From Deroplatys truncata (Eukaryota; Arthropoda; Insecta; Mantodea; Mantidae): a DNA stretch of 64,000 nucleotides. The notes below the pieces were generated by a model. The model had not been told where the DNA came from. It did not search any database and saw only the letters and a list, made by a program, of their open reading frames with translations. Positions 46,623 through 57,425 of this stretch are shown here, piece by piece; positions within the stretch are counted from its first letter, which is position 1, and each line of letters starts with the position of its first letter. Location of the stretch: positions 99,863,488-99,927,487 of the forward strand of contig CM060984.1 in the NCBI GenBank assembly GCA_030765065.1, written 5' to 3'. The position numbers and the translations under genes are program-made.

Positions 46623-46989
46623 TTATATAAATTAACGTATTTAGTGGATCGTTTTGCTTTCATTTACCAGGAAACTCTTGGTGGCGTAGGTAATGATGCT
46701 GTTTAAGACATATCCTCTGATTAGACGAGTTGTATTCGGAAGCGATGGTTGTATTATTTGCCGCAAGGAGCTCCATCTTGCTGATGAAAATACTGGTAGG
46801 CGTAAGGAAGAGCACATTCCAATTCACTTCACCATTCTTGTCTTGTCTTGTTCGATACAGATTTCCACCATTTCTCCGGACGCACTTCAGCCTTTGGCTT
46901 ATGCTGTATCGTTTTAAAGCCAATTCATTATGTCTGCACCCTTTACCAAGGAATACAGTCTCATAACTGATATGGTTTCAAATTCTTCT

Positions 46990-47870
46990 GGTTCTAAAAC
47001 ATTTCCCCAAAAGCAATTCTTTAGGTGCATATAATGTGCTGGGCTGTTTTAGTTTCTTTCTTGCACAATCTGCAGTCTAAGTTACCCTGAAACACTCCTA
47101 TTGTGTTAGGATGCTTTTTCACAGGAGCATGTCCCGTGAAATACAATAGCTTGTTCTCAGCTAAAGTGTGTTACATTTAAATAAGCTTTCACCTCTTTTC
47201 TTACATTGTCTTCTAATAAACAGTCTACCACGTTTGTTTCCTGGAGTTTTAAGCCAGGTTTTATGATGTTCCACTTTGGACCAGTTCTTAATAGCCTCTC
47301 TTACTAAACATCCAGATGTTTCTAGAGTCGGCTCTGGCCCAATAAATTGCGAAGCAGCGCCTTGTCTTGCAAGTTCCTCAGCTTTTTCATTTCCCTCTAT
47401 GCCACCATGACCCGGCACCCAGATTAGCTAACTTCATTCTGTTCTGCCAAGCTTATGAGCATGTTTAGGCAGTTTAAAACCAGTCCTGACGTTACCTTCT
47501 GACTACTTAGAGCCGTAAGTGTAGCCTGGCTATCTGAGAACATAAGGATCTGTTTACCAGTATAAGTTCTCCCTATGTTTGCATGTATGCTTTGAATAAT
47601 AGCTAAATTTCTGTTTCAAAAAGAGTAGCATATTCACCCAAAGGAAATAAAAGAAACTTTTCGCGCCTTGGTTCGTATGGCATATACTCCGAATCTTGTT
47701 CCTGAGTCATCCTTTGAGCCGTCGTAAACTAGATCAGGGGTTTTTCAAGAGTTTCCAGATCTTTATTTATCAAACGTTCAGGATCAATAATGACTCCGAA
47801 GTTCTTTTTAAAGTGTTTCATTGGAATTATATAGTCTGACGGCATTTCCTAAGATACATCTCCTATGTAT
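46990..47870 (-). pseudogene. LINE RNase H and zinc-finger C-terminus
   Basis: The minus strand gives, in order with frame changes: VYDGSKDDSGTRFGVYA (first Asp), ATLFETEILAII (Glu), LMFSDSQATLTALSS (second Asp) and VPGHGGIEGNEKAEELAR (the His region, with Glu where Asp is usual). After that come HAPVKKHPNTIG and CRLCKKETKTAQHIIC, a CCHC-type finger. This is the RNase H plus tail of an I/R1/Jockey-type LINE ORF2. The 85-residue frame 47161-47418 is its longest open piece. Confidence 0.85.
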
Positions 47871-48344
47871 TTCCTAATTCTTAGCACACCTGAGTATATT
47901 TCAGGAATTATCAGTTACTTCACTTCACCTTTAATGTTGTATGAGCATTTTAAGCGACCATGTCATTGGCCGGTTTGTTATCAGAGGGAAACCCAACTCC
48001 GACATTATACAGCATTTTTGAGCAAGACTTGGACTACTGTGCCGCTGGCTATGAGTCAGACTATGGTTATTCAACAGATTGGTCATGCAGCGCACAGTTT
48101 TGAAAATAAAATATCCTGAGAGATAGATTGGTATGCATAGCTCGCTGCACGAGTGGCCTCCAAGATAACTGGATTTAACCCTCATGAATTTTTACGTATG
48201 AGGCTATTTGCGCGAGCAAATGCATGCAACATTGCCAGTAAACACAGCTGATCTTTGCATAAACTTCGTGCATTCACTCCAGCAATGTTAACAAGAAACA
48301 TAACAAGAAGAGTAGTAGTACTGTCCACGGAACATGGGGAACCA
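47871..48344. other. Unassigned sequence
   Basis: May include more of the LINE upstream of RNase H, but I cannot show it. Confidence 0.35.
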
Positions 48345-49046
48345 CTATTTTAACTTTCTCTACTACGTATAGTAAGTAGGTGAAAAATTCGATACCGAGA
48401 TTTCACCGGAAATACATGTTTTGAGACCCCCTGAATCCAAAAAAGCATTTTTGGAAACATGTCCGTGTGTGCGTGTGTGTCTGTGAACAGCATAACTCAG
48501 AAACGAACAGTCGGATAAACACCAAACTTGGTATTTAGGTTCAGTATCTTCCAGGGATGCGACACAAAGAATTCCAAGAAAATCCCTCCAACCCAGATTA
48601 CACTTTACATGGAAAAGTTTTCGAAAATTTTAATTTTCTCAAAAATGGCTCTAATGATTTTGATTAAAGTATCATATGCTTAAGATATTTTCATGACAAA
48701 TGAAATGTATATCTCGAATTTTCTGGGAATATCTCCAAAAGTATTCTTCATTGTGAACGACTTTTGCGTAACTGGTAAATCATAAGAGAGGACAAAATTT
48801 CACTACACAAAAAAATGTAGATCTCGTTAAAATACACAATTTATGTCATATGTATTTTTTTTTGCTGAGTGAACCATTTTCGAGATATTGCTTGTTATTC
48901 CCTTAAATTTTCCAATACTTATACTTTTTCTCAAATTCGTTATTCATTTTTTTTGTCCTGGCGATGCAAAGAGAATGGAATACTCCACATAGCAACCAGC
49001 ACTTAAAATATTTGACTATCGCTTAAAGCCTACCATATTCCCCTTG
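48345..49046 (-). mobile_element. Family A copy (minus), 5' end removed at a SINE
   Basis: AACTTTCTCTACTACGTATAG to CATATTCCCCTTGCATA. It has a GTGTGTGCGTGTGTGT tract at about 48464-48480. A SINE S3 abuts at 49047 and the 5' end does not resume after it. Confidence 0.85.
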
Positions 49047-49175
49047 CATACTTCCAGACTATGGGGAGGGTAGGGATTAATCTTGGCAAGAGAAAGTTCC
49101 CACCCCCCAGCCGGGAATCGAACTCGGGACTCCTTGCACAGCAAGCTCTTCCAACTGAGCTACCGGGCCAACTAA
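49047..49175 (-). mobile_element. SINE S3 copy, minus strand
   Basis: Minus strand: GGCCCGGTAGCTCAGTTGG (A-box), CGAGTTCGATTCCCGG (B-box), then GGGAACTTTCTCTTGCC and AGTCTGGAAG. Aligns with 57580-57705. Truncated at its 3' end. Confidence 0.85.
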
Positions 49176-49268
49176 CCACTATTCTGAACATATGCTGTGG
49201 TAAAACATGACACATAATTCATACATATTCCATATTGTGATTTTCCCCCATATGAATAACTGAGCGAG

Positions 49269-49293
49269 GTGTGTGTGTGTGTGTGTGTGTGTG
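49269..49293. repeat. (GT)n microsatellite
   Basis: Pure GT tract. Confidence 0.95.
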
Positions 49294-49295
49294 AT

Positions 49296-49915
49296 ATAAT
49301 GTATAGCCTAGCACCTTGGAGGTCTCGGGTTCAATTCCCTTTGTGCCGGCCACTCTGACAATGATTTTTCATGGTTTTCCCGGGATGATAGATTAGGCAG
49401 ATAGATTGGAGTGGGTCTCGTTCTACCATGAATTTCCTTTCCCCTCATTTCCTTTCATTTGTTTCCCCTCATCTGCTTTAGGGCTGTAGAGTCAGGCTTC
49501 GGCGGTTTGTGTGTTACGGTATAACGGAGAGATCTGTGCTATGGAAAGATTTCTCCCTAGCGCTTGACGGGACTGCTGGTGGCCTCATTCATGGAAGTGT
49601 CTCGTCTATTCCCGGGATCCCCAGGCAGCGAGTGCTTAAGGTATGGCTAGCATGACTAGTCAGAAATGGTTTCATGTTGACAATCCTGCGCACATCGTCA
49701 TGCGGGTCTGGTCGTCCTTTGGGTCTCCTCTTCATCTCTTCCCAACAGAGGTCACGTTGGTAGCACAGAGGTCCCACTATGGCCTACGTGCGGAGCTATG
49801 CTCCAGTTACTGGAACCCCCTACCTCTGACTACTCCTAATTCCCTGCCAGGTGCAACAACGCAACCTACTATGGAGTATGTATCTAAACACATTGTACAT
49901 AATCTGATTTCTTTG
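49296..49915 (+). mobile_element. SINE S1 copy, plus strand
   Basis: B-box CGGGTTCAATTCCC near 49328, then GCCACTCTGACAATGATTTTTC, TTTAGGGCTGTAGAGTCAGG and the GTCTGGTCGTCCTTTGG body segment. The 5' part of the head is missing. Confidence 0.7.
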
Positions 49916-49954
49916 TTCATTTGAAGTGTTGGATTGGATTGTGAAGCGGAGGGG

Positions 49955-50495
49955 ATTGGCACCGATCCAAGAATATGGATAATATACCGTCGCCCCACGA
50001 GGGGGCGCTCCTGGGAGGGAGGAATGAGGTGAAGCAAGACGCAGACAGCCGAAACCAGGAATGATGGCACAGAAATGACAGGGTCCTTACAGTTTCCAGA
50101 TTGGGACGCCCCAGCAATTGGACAGACTGGGGACCTTGCCCCCCTCAGGTTCCAACGTCCCCCCAAGGGGCGGCCCTTATACCAGGCAGCCAGCCAAAGG
50201 CCGAGGGATGGAGAAAGTTCGCCAAGTGCAACCCTTTTCTCTGCCACGCCACACCGAAACACCATCGCCGACACTTGCAACTCTGAAACAGACCAAACGA
50301 GGTGAAGGAGGAATGAAATGATTTATAGAACGAAATGAAGGGATAGGAAATTCGGGGGATGCAAGAAACCGCCCCAGCTTTTGGCTGACGACCCGGGAAA
50401 ACTCCCAAAAAACTCCACGGGTCAGAATGGGCGATAACCGGGAATCGAACCGGGACATTTCGAATGTGGGTAACAGACGTTATCGCCTGATCCAT
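49955..50495 (-). mobile_element. SINE S1 copy, minus strand, longest
   Basis: Minus strand: GGATCAGGCGATAACGTCTG, CCGGTTCGATTCCCGG, CCCATTCTGACCCGTGG, then a long body to CTCCCAGGAGCGCCCCC. It shows the full head-body plan of S1. The several open frames of 60-157 residues here are SINE artefacts. Confidence 0.8.
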
Positions 50496-50763
50496 CATGT
50501 TCGTTTATTTGGGTGTTACTTTCTCTTTCCCTCACGCCATGCAAATATACTAATGAAAATAAAACAAACAAACGCAAACTAAATATTGAGTACAATGCTA
50601 AATATGTGTCCATTATTATAAACGACGTAGAAATCAACTACTACTTTGTTGTAGCAGAAGAGGCGCCCTCAAACTCAAAATAGTACGAGACGTGTTTTTA
50701 AAATAAGTACCGATCATTTTTTAAAAAAATAAAAGAACATTATTTTCCAAATGCATTATTATC

Positions 50764-50912
50764 ATTCGTTACGTTACACCTTACACTTCTTCTCCACATA
50801 GTCACCGACGTTATTCAGGTAATTTTCGTAACGGGAAACCGGTTTTCGTATGCCTTCGTCAAAGAAAGATACCGTCTATATCAAAGTCAAGTCTGCACTT
50901 CTTCTTTCACAA
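50764..50912 (-). pseudogene. Mariner transposase C-terminus, left arm
   Basis: The minus strand reads VVKEEVQT, then DEGIRKPVSRYENYLNNVG and DYVEKKCKV with a stop. This is the standard C-terminal end of mariner transposases. Confidence 0.8.
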
Positions 50913-50915
50913 CAG

Positions 50916-51050
50916 TTCGGATTTGGCACCAAGCGATGTTCGTCTGTTTCTTCATCTGAAGAAATTCCTTGGTAAAAAAAAATTCAGCAACGATAATGTT
51001 GTGAAACAATAAGTGCAGACTTGACTTTTATCCAGGCGGCATCATTCTTT
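50916..51050 (+). pseudogene. Mariner transposase, third Asp region, right arm
   Basis: Reads SDLAPSDVRLFLHLKKFLG and SNDNVVKQ, with stops after. SDLAPSD holds the third catalytic Asp of the DD34D triad. The frame is interrupted near 51050 by a LINE in reverse and resumes at 52038. Confidence 0.82.
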
Positions 51051-52040
51051 TTTTTTCTCCTGAGTTATGCTGTTTTTTTAAATATTTTTATAGTTGTACA
51101 AGTACAGGAAATGACATCTTGATTTTTTTTTATTTATTTACATTTTTGGGATAGGTTTTAGGATTATATGAAAACTACTACACAAGAAGTATAGATCTCT
51201 TTTGTTTCTTCTTCGTCTTCTTTTCCCTATTCTTATCATATGCCCTCCTGCAGTGGACACTTAGAGCTTCCTTAAATGAGGGAGATCCAAGGCCAAAGTG
51301 GTCCTTTTGTCTAACTCCCAGCGTTCCTTCCGGATAAATATCTGGAAGGCCTGTAGATTCACTGCGTCCCCAACTTTGAGTACCCAAAAATAGGTGGCAA
51401 AGATTAGCTAAGTAAAGGCATCCGTCAGTTTCTTGTCACCATGCTTGAATTCGAGATTCAGATGGACCCCCAGTGGAAACACTTGCATGCCACTACAAAT
51501 CACTCCTATGCGTCCATATACCCAGTCCCATATTGGGCGTACGACGGCACAATCCACCAACTTGTGACTCAAGGTCTCCACCACAGAACACCTGAGGCAG
51601 AGATTTGATGTTGCTCTGCTATGCCGCCACAATTTGTCAGCTGTCGGAACAACCTCATTGACAGCCGAGTAAACCGCAGCTTTCCAGTCAGTGGAGTTCT
51701 TCGGATTCTGAAATTTATTCCAAATTGTCCTCCATCGTCTCAGCGAATATTTTTGTTGTACCCGCGGTAGAACACTGGTGGTATACATCAGATGTTTGTA
51801 AAAGAAGGCTGACCGAGTAAAGGCCAACCTCTGAGTAGTAATGGTGGGTAGGTCCGCAAATGTCTTCCACCACCGCCGAAATTCGGGTAGCCTGTTATCT
51901 GGAAGACGAAGTTGTGCTGCCCAAAGAGATTGCAGTAGTGGAAGGCCCTCACCGTTCAGAACACGCAGTATGGTTTTCCCAAGAAGTACCAGACATTTCA
52001 CATCCACTGCGATCAACCCACAACCACCTTTATTAACTGG
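51051..52040 (-). pseudogene. 5'-truncated LINE, RT C-terminus with zinc-binding domain
   Basis: The minus-strand frame 51408-52082 reads LPVNKGGCGLIAVDVKCL, TDWKAAVYSAVNEVVPTAD and NLCLRCSVVETLSHKLVDC, an RT zinc-binding domain. It is probably L1/Tx1-like. A 1-base shift near 51412 leads into LANLCHLFLGTQSWGRS to the true end near 51180. A T-run at about 51047 is the complement of a poly(A) tail. The first dozen residues of the open frame (52041-52082) are antisense mariner, not LINE. Confidence 0.8.
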
Positions 52041-52141
52041 TAGCCTTCTTTGATGAAGGCATACAAAAACTGGTTTCCCCATACGTCAAGTGCCTGAATA
52101 ACAGCGGTGACTATGTGGAGAAAAAGTGTAAGGTGTAACGT
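52038..52141 (+). pseudogene. Mariner transposase C-terminus, right arm
   Basis: Reads AFFDEGIQKLVSPYVKCLN, NSGDYVEKKCKV, stop. It joins in sense to 50916-51050 across the LINE. Confidence 0.85.
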
Positions 52142-52229
52142 AACGAATGTTAATAAAGTATTTGGAAAATAATTTTCTGCTATTTTTATTAAAAAAGTTT
52201 TGGTAAACACTTTAAAAACACGCCTCGTA

Positions 52230-52724
52230 GATAATTTTTCAGTTCCTAATGAGCGGAATACGAGACAAGACTTGTTCTTTATGAGAACAGAACCTTGGTC
52301 CCTGAGAAAAGAGGAGACACATTATGTGTACATCACTGCACAGTAACTTATGCATGTTACAGAATACAAGCAATCTCTCTTCCAGTAAAGAAAATATCCT
52401 TAAATTAGAAACTTACTGGCCCTTGATGTGGTAGGTCGATAGCTTCTTCTAACCTCATAAACCAGCTGATTACGGATCTTCACATAGATCTTCAATCCTC
52501 AGGTTAGTATTGTTTTGCTGACTACACCTTTGATATGCAATCCATGTATATGATCTTTTCATTTATATGAATGATAACCCATTCATTATCTTACCTTTGG
52601 TCTTAGAGTATCTGCCACAGTTTTAGGAAGATTAGACGAGAGCAATATGCATCGCGGTTCACACACCTGTTAGAACGGTTGCCTAACTACAAGGAGGTAG
52701 TTCTGTTTTTATATTCTCAACCGC
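52230..52724. other. Unassigned sequence
   Basis: Nothing recognised. Confidence 0.35.
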
Positions 52725-53247
52725 TACCTTCCACTCAAAGCCTTGATATGAGATTTCACCGGAAGTACATGCTTTGAGATCCTTTGAATAAAAACAAAAG
52801 CAGTTTAAAAATATGTCCGGTGTTTGACTGTGGGAGTGAACAGCATAACTTAAAAAGGAAATTTTGGATAAATACCAACCTTTCTGTTTAAGAAAATCTC
52901 CCCACTCCAGGCTACCTTTTACATGAAAGAATAATAAAATGCATATATAGAATTTTCTTTAAAAGCCTGTAAATTCCACTTCAGCCGGAATGCATTTTGG
53001 ATAACTTTGTATAACTGGGAAATCACAAGGGATCGAAAAAACGTTTACAATGATGTAGAACTGTTTAACACAACCAATTAGTTTCAAATAACCTTTCTGT
53101 GCTAACGGCATTGGTTTAAAGTTTTCAATACTTTGTCATTTTTACCTTCTCTACCACGTACATAGCAGAGAAGGTACCCAAAACTTCGATATCGAGGTTT
53201 CAACCGAAATGCTTGTTTTGAGACCCCCTGAATAAATAAAAAGAAAT
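52725..53247 (-). mobile_element. Two family A pieces (minus)
   Basis: 52725-53139 runs from the 3' end region to CAATACTTTGTCATTTT. 53140-53247 is just the last 110 bp of another copy (TACCTTCTCTACCACGTACAT to AATAAATAAAAAGAAAT). A third copy begins at 53249. Confidence 0.7.
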
Positions 53248-54567
53248 CTACTTTCTCTATCACGACATAGTAGATAGAGAAGATATTGCGTGTTTTGAGG
53301 CCCCTAAATCCAAAAGAAAACCATTTTTAGAAACAATTCCGTGTGAGCGTTTGTCTGTGGGTGTGCGCGTGTGTCTGAGAACAGCATAATTAAAAAGTGA
53401 TAAGTCACCTAAATACCAAAATTGGTATTTAGGTTCAGTCAGTATCTTCCAAGAATGTGACACGAAGATTTTTAAGAAGATCCTCCGAACCCAAACTGTC
53501 CTTTACACGGAAGATGTTTCGAAATTTTTTATTTTCTAAGGATGGCTCTAAAGATTTTGATTAAAATACCACATGTTGAAGTTATTTACACTACAAACAA
53601 AATGTATGTCTTGAATCCTCTGGAAATATCCTGTGAAGTCGTCTTCATTTGGAAGGAGTTTTGTATAATCTTGTATAAATGGTAAACGTTAAGCGATAGA
53701 CGAGAACGTACTACACAAAAAATCTGATGTGATACATTCACATGACCTTCTGTGCCCTCTATCCCTATTAATGGGTATACAAACAATTCTATTTTTCTAT
53801 CTACTACATTTACTCCAAATAAATCTTTACAAAAATAGCTGCATTACACATTGTGTTAATACAAAGAGAACAAATGGCAAATGTTTAAGAACTGAACGCA
53901 ATATACTTGCCTTAAAATTCCATAATGTTTCCATACAGTCGCGAGAAACAACCGAAAATCGCTGGGACTTTAAAAAAATGCAAAGTATTGGACAATTCGA
54001 AGCTTTAATAACGGATATCTCAGAAACGGCTTATGACACAAAAAAACTCTCTTTAAATAAAACGTGTGTTTTAAGGAGCTCTACATTTTTTTGTATGGTA
54101 CGTTTCGTCTATCGCTTAACGTTTGCAAGTTTTACAAGCTTATACAAAATTCCTTCCGAATAAGAGGACTTCCTAGACTATGCAGATAAATTTCAAGACA
54201 TATATCTTATTTCTCATGTAAATATCTTTCATATATGGTATTTTTAATCAAAATCGTTAGAGCCTTTTTTATAAAATCAAAATTTTCGAAAAACGTTCCA
54301 TGTAAAGAGTGGTAGGAAGTGGGGGATTTTCTTGAAAATCTTTGTGTCGCATCCTTGGGAAATACTAAACTCAAATAGCAGTTTTGGTATTTATACGACT
54401 TTTCGTTTTTGAGTTATGCTACACACAGACACACAGTCTTACAGACACATACAGGGAACTTTTTCTGAAAAATTATTTTTTTTATTCAGGGGCCTCAAAA
54501 CATGTATTTCTAATTAATTCTCGGTATCGAATTTTTTGGTGGAATACAATACCTTCTCTACCTACTA

Positions 54568-55811
54568 CACTATGTGATCAAAAGTATCCGGACACCCCCA
54601 CAAACATACGTTTTTCATCTTAGGTGCATTGTGCTGCCACCTACTGCCTAGTACCCATTATCCGCGACCTCGGTAGTCATTAGACATCGTGAAACAGCAG
54701 AATGGGACGCTCCGTGGAACTCAAGGACTTCGAACGTAGTCAGGTGATTGGGTGTCACTTGTGTCAGAAGTCTGTACGCGAGATTTCCACACTCCTAAAC
54801 ATCCCTAGGTCCACTGTTTCTGATGTGATAGTGAAGCGGAAAGGTGAAGGGACATGTACAGCACAAAAGCGTACAGGCCGACCTCGTCTGTTGACTGACA
54901 GAGACCGCCGACATTTGAAGAGGGTCGTAAAGAGTAATAGGCAGACATCTATCAAGACCATCACACAGGAATTCCAAACTGCATCAGGATCCACTCCAAG
55001 TACTATGACAGGCGTGAGGTGAGAAACCTTGGATTCCATGGTCGAGCGGCTGCTCATAAGCCACACATCACGCAGGAAAATGCCAAACGACGCCTCGCTT
55101 GGTGTAAGGAGCATCAACATTACACGATTGAACAGTGGCAAAACGTTGTGTGGAGTGACGAATCACGGTACACAATGTGGCGATCCGATGGCAGGGTATG
55201 GGTATGGCGAATGCCCGGTGAACGTCATCTGCCAGTGTGTGTAGTGGCAACAGTGAAATTCGGAGGTGGTGGTGTTATGGTGTGGTGGTGTTTTTCCTGG
55301 AGGGGGATTGGACCCTTTGTTGTTTTGCGTGGCACGATCACAGCACAGACCTACATTGATATTTCAAGCACCTTCTTGCTTCCCACTGTTGAAGAGCAAT
55401 TCGGGGATGGCGATTGCATATTTCAACACAATCGAGCACCTGTTCATACTGTACGGACTGTGGCAGAGTGGTTACACGACAATAACATCCCTGTAATGGA
55501 CTGGCCTGCACAGAGTCCTGACTTGAATCCTATAGAACACCTTTGGGATGTTTTGGAACACCGACTTCGTGCCAGGCCTCACCGACCTACATCGATACCT
55601 CTCCTCAGTTCCGCGCTCCGTGAAGAATGGGCTGCCCTTCCCCAAGAAAGCTTCCAGCACCTGACTGAAAGTATGCCTGCGAGAGTGAACGCTATCATAA
55701 AGGCTAAGGGTGGGCCAACATCATATTGACTTCCAGCATTACCGATGGAGGGCACCACGAACGTGTACGCCATTTTCAGCCAGGTGTCCGGATACCTTTG
55801 ATCACGTAGTG
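54568..55811 (+). mobile_element. Tc1 transposon, 1244 bp
   Basis: Ends CACTATGTGATCAAAAGTAT and its complement ending GATCACGTAGTG. TA duplication at 54566-54567 and 55812-55813. Inner CCGGACACC/GGTGTCCGG also mirror each other. The transposase fills the middle. Confidence 0.95.
54702..55729 (+). pseudogene. Tc1-type transposase, frameshifted, catalytic Asp lost
   Basis: 54702-55022: two helix-turn-helix units with the linking GRPR motif (TGRPRLLTDRD). A 1-base shift near 55015 moves coding to 55019-55729, which is open for 236 residues: RNLGFHGRAAAHKPH, WSDESRYTMW (first Asp), IFQHNRAPVHT (normally QHDNAP; the second Asp is Asn) and SPDLNPIEHLWD (Glu). Spacing from the second site to the Glu is 34, as in DD34E Tc1 enzymes. 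The family cuts and joins at TA. The frameshift and the changed catalytic residue make this copy dead. Confidence 0.93.
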
Positions 55812-56222
55812 TATGTACGTGGTAGGGAAAGTAAAAATGTGGATCTCATTAAAACACGCAGTTTATTTTAAATAATATTTTTGAGGCTACAGCAATTTTG
55901 GAGATATCTGTTATAATGCTTCGATTTGTTCAATAATTTTGTCATTCTTTTTAAGTCCGTTGATTTTCAGTTCCTTTTCGCGATTGCATGGAAAGAGTAT
56001 GGAGTTTTAAGACCAGCATATGGCGTCCAGTTCTTTAACATTTGACTATCGTTGTTCTCTTTATAAACTACTGAAATGTGTAATGCAGCTATTTCTGATA
56101 AGATTTATCTAGATTAAAATGAAGTAGATTGAAAAATAAACTTTCGTAAGAATAATTAATATGTATACCCGCTAATAAACGATAGAGAGTAGAGAAAGTT
56201 ATACGAATGTAACACATCAGAC

Positions 56223-57190
56223 TTTTACTTTCCGTACCACGTACATAGTACGTAGAGAAGGTATTGCATTCCACCTAAAAATTCGATACCGAGATTTTAC
56301 CGGAACTACTTGTTTTGAGACCCCCGAATCCCAAAAAAAAGCCATTGTTAGAAAATGATCCGTGTGTGTGTCTGTAAACAGCATAATTAAAAAACGAAAA
56401 GTCGGATAAACACCAAACTTGGTATTTAAGTTCAGTATTTTCCACAGATATGACAAGAAGATTTACAAGAAAATCTCCCCACCCAAACTACCGTTTACAA
56501 GGAAAATGTTTCGAAAATTTTGATTTTCTACAAAATGGCCCTGGCAATTTTGATTAAAATGTCATATATTAAAGATATTTACATGATAAATGAAATGCAT
56601 ATCTTGAATTTTCTTAAAATAGCCCGTAAAGTTTTCTCCATTCGAAAGGAGTTTTGTATAATCTGGTAAACTGCTAAACGTTAAGCGATAGACGATAGCG
56701 TACTACACAAAATATAGATCCCTTTAAAACACACAGTTTATTTCGAATAAGTTTTTTGTGGTATAGGCCATTTCTGAGATATCCGCTAATAACGGTTCGA
56801 GTTGTTCATTACTTGGTCATTCTCTTCAAAACCTTTCAACATTAAATAAATAAATAAAATAAATGAAATGTCTTCCATATATTGCTTATACTCGTATATC
56901 ACAAATATCAAAAAAAGGAGCTTGAGTTGAAAAACATAAAAAAGGAAAAAAAAAAATCAGGTATTTCTCGCTATTGCATGGAAATAGTATGGAATAGCAT
57001 ATAGTATCCAGCTTTTAAATGTTTGATTATCGCTGTTCCCTTTGTATCTATAACAAAATGTGTAATGCAGCTACTTCTACAAAAGTTTATTCGGATTAAA
57101 ACGTAGTAGATAGAAAAATAAGCTTAATAAGAATAGTTTGTATGAACACTAATAAACGATAAAGATAGAGAAAATGTTTGTGAATGTATT
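56223..57190 (-). mobile_element. Family A copy, complete, diverged subfamily
   Basis: TACTTTCCGTACCACGTACA (a local mirror with TAGTACGTAGAG) to GAATGTATTATATGAGAC. It is longer than the others: an A-rich segment at 56835-56960 is extra. Abuts the end of the copy to its left. Confidence 0.75.
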
Positions 57191-57425
57191 ATATGAGACT
57201 CTTTGAAGCTAACTGTTTCTCCCAAAGCCATGCAAAGGGGAATTTCAAAGGCAACAAATAATGACCCGCCTTTAAAATATTAAACTACTTTCTTTATTTT
57301 CTTTGTACCTTTAACGAAATGTGTAACGGAACTAAAGCTTTTGTAAGAATAGTTTGTGAAAGAGATATAAAAATAAACGATAGTGCCTGGGGAAAGTGAT
57401 GTAAATGTAACAGGTAGTTTTTTAA
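57191..57425 (-). mobile_element. Family A fragment, 5' part
   Basis: Contains TTTGTACCTTTAACGAAATGTG and AATAAACGATAGTG, then GTAAATGTAACAGGTAG. Confidence 0.65.

Larger units (their letters stand above)
50686..52227. mobile_element. Mariner in fold-back form, with a LINE inserted
   Basis: Both outer ends are the transposase 3' end: CGAGACGTGTTTTTAAA at 50686 and, in reverse, TTTAAAAACACGCCTCG ending 52227. TA flanks both (50684-50685, 52228-52229). The left arm (50686-50910) is on the minus strand and the right arm (50916-51050 and 52038-52227) on the plus. A GTCAAGTCTGCACTT motif is inverted around the centre. The transposase N-terminal half and both 5' ends are absent. Confidence 0.8.
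53723..55836 (+). mobile_element. Family A copy (plus), diverged subfamily, hosting Tc1
   Basis: TCTGATGTGATACATTCACA at the start. After Tc1, only GTATGTACGTGGTAGGGAAAG and GTAAAA remain at the end. Tc1 sits in the terminal palindrome CTACCTACTA|CA. Confidence 0.85.
53249..56222 (-). mobile_element. Family A copy (minus) split by a plus copy that carries Tc1
   Basis: Minus pieces 53249-53722 and 55837-56222 join at the ACTACACAAAAAATG(T) A-run. The plus copy 53723-55836 lies in it, and the Tc1 element 54568-55811 lies in that copy. Three layers of insertion can be ordered in time. Confidence 0.8.

Noticed and set aside
46660..46966. Short overlapping frames near 46.7-47.0 kb as genes
   Set aside because: They are on both strands next to the LINE tail; the minus-strand side looks like degraded LINE 3' sequence.
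49807..50498. Cluster of frames up to 157 residues near 50 kb
   Set aside because: All are inside the minus-strand SINE S1.
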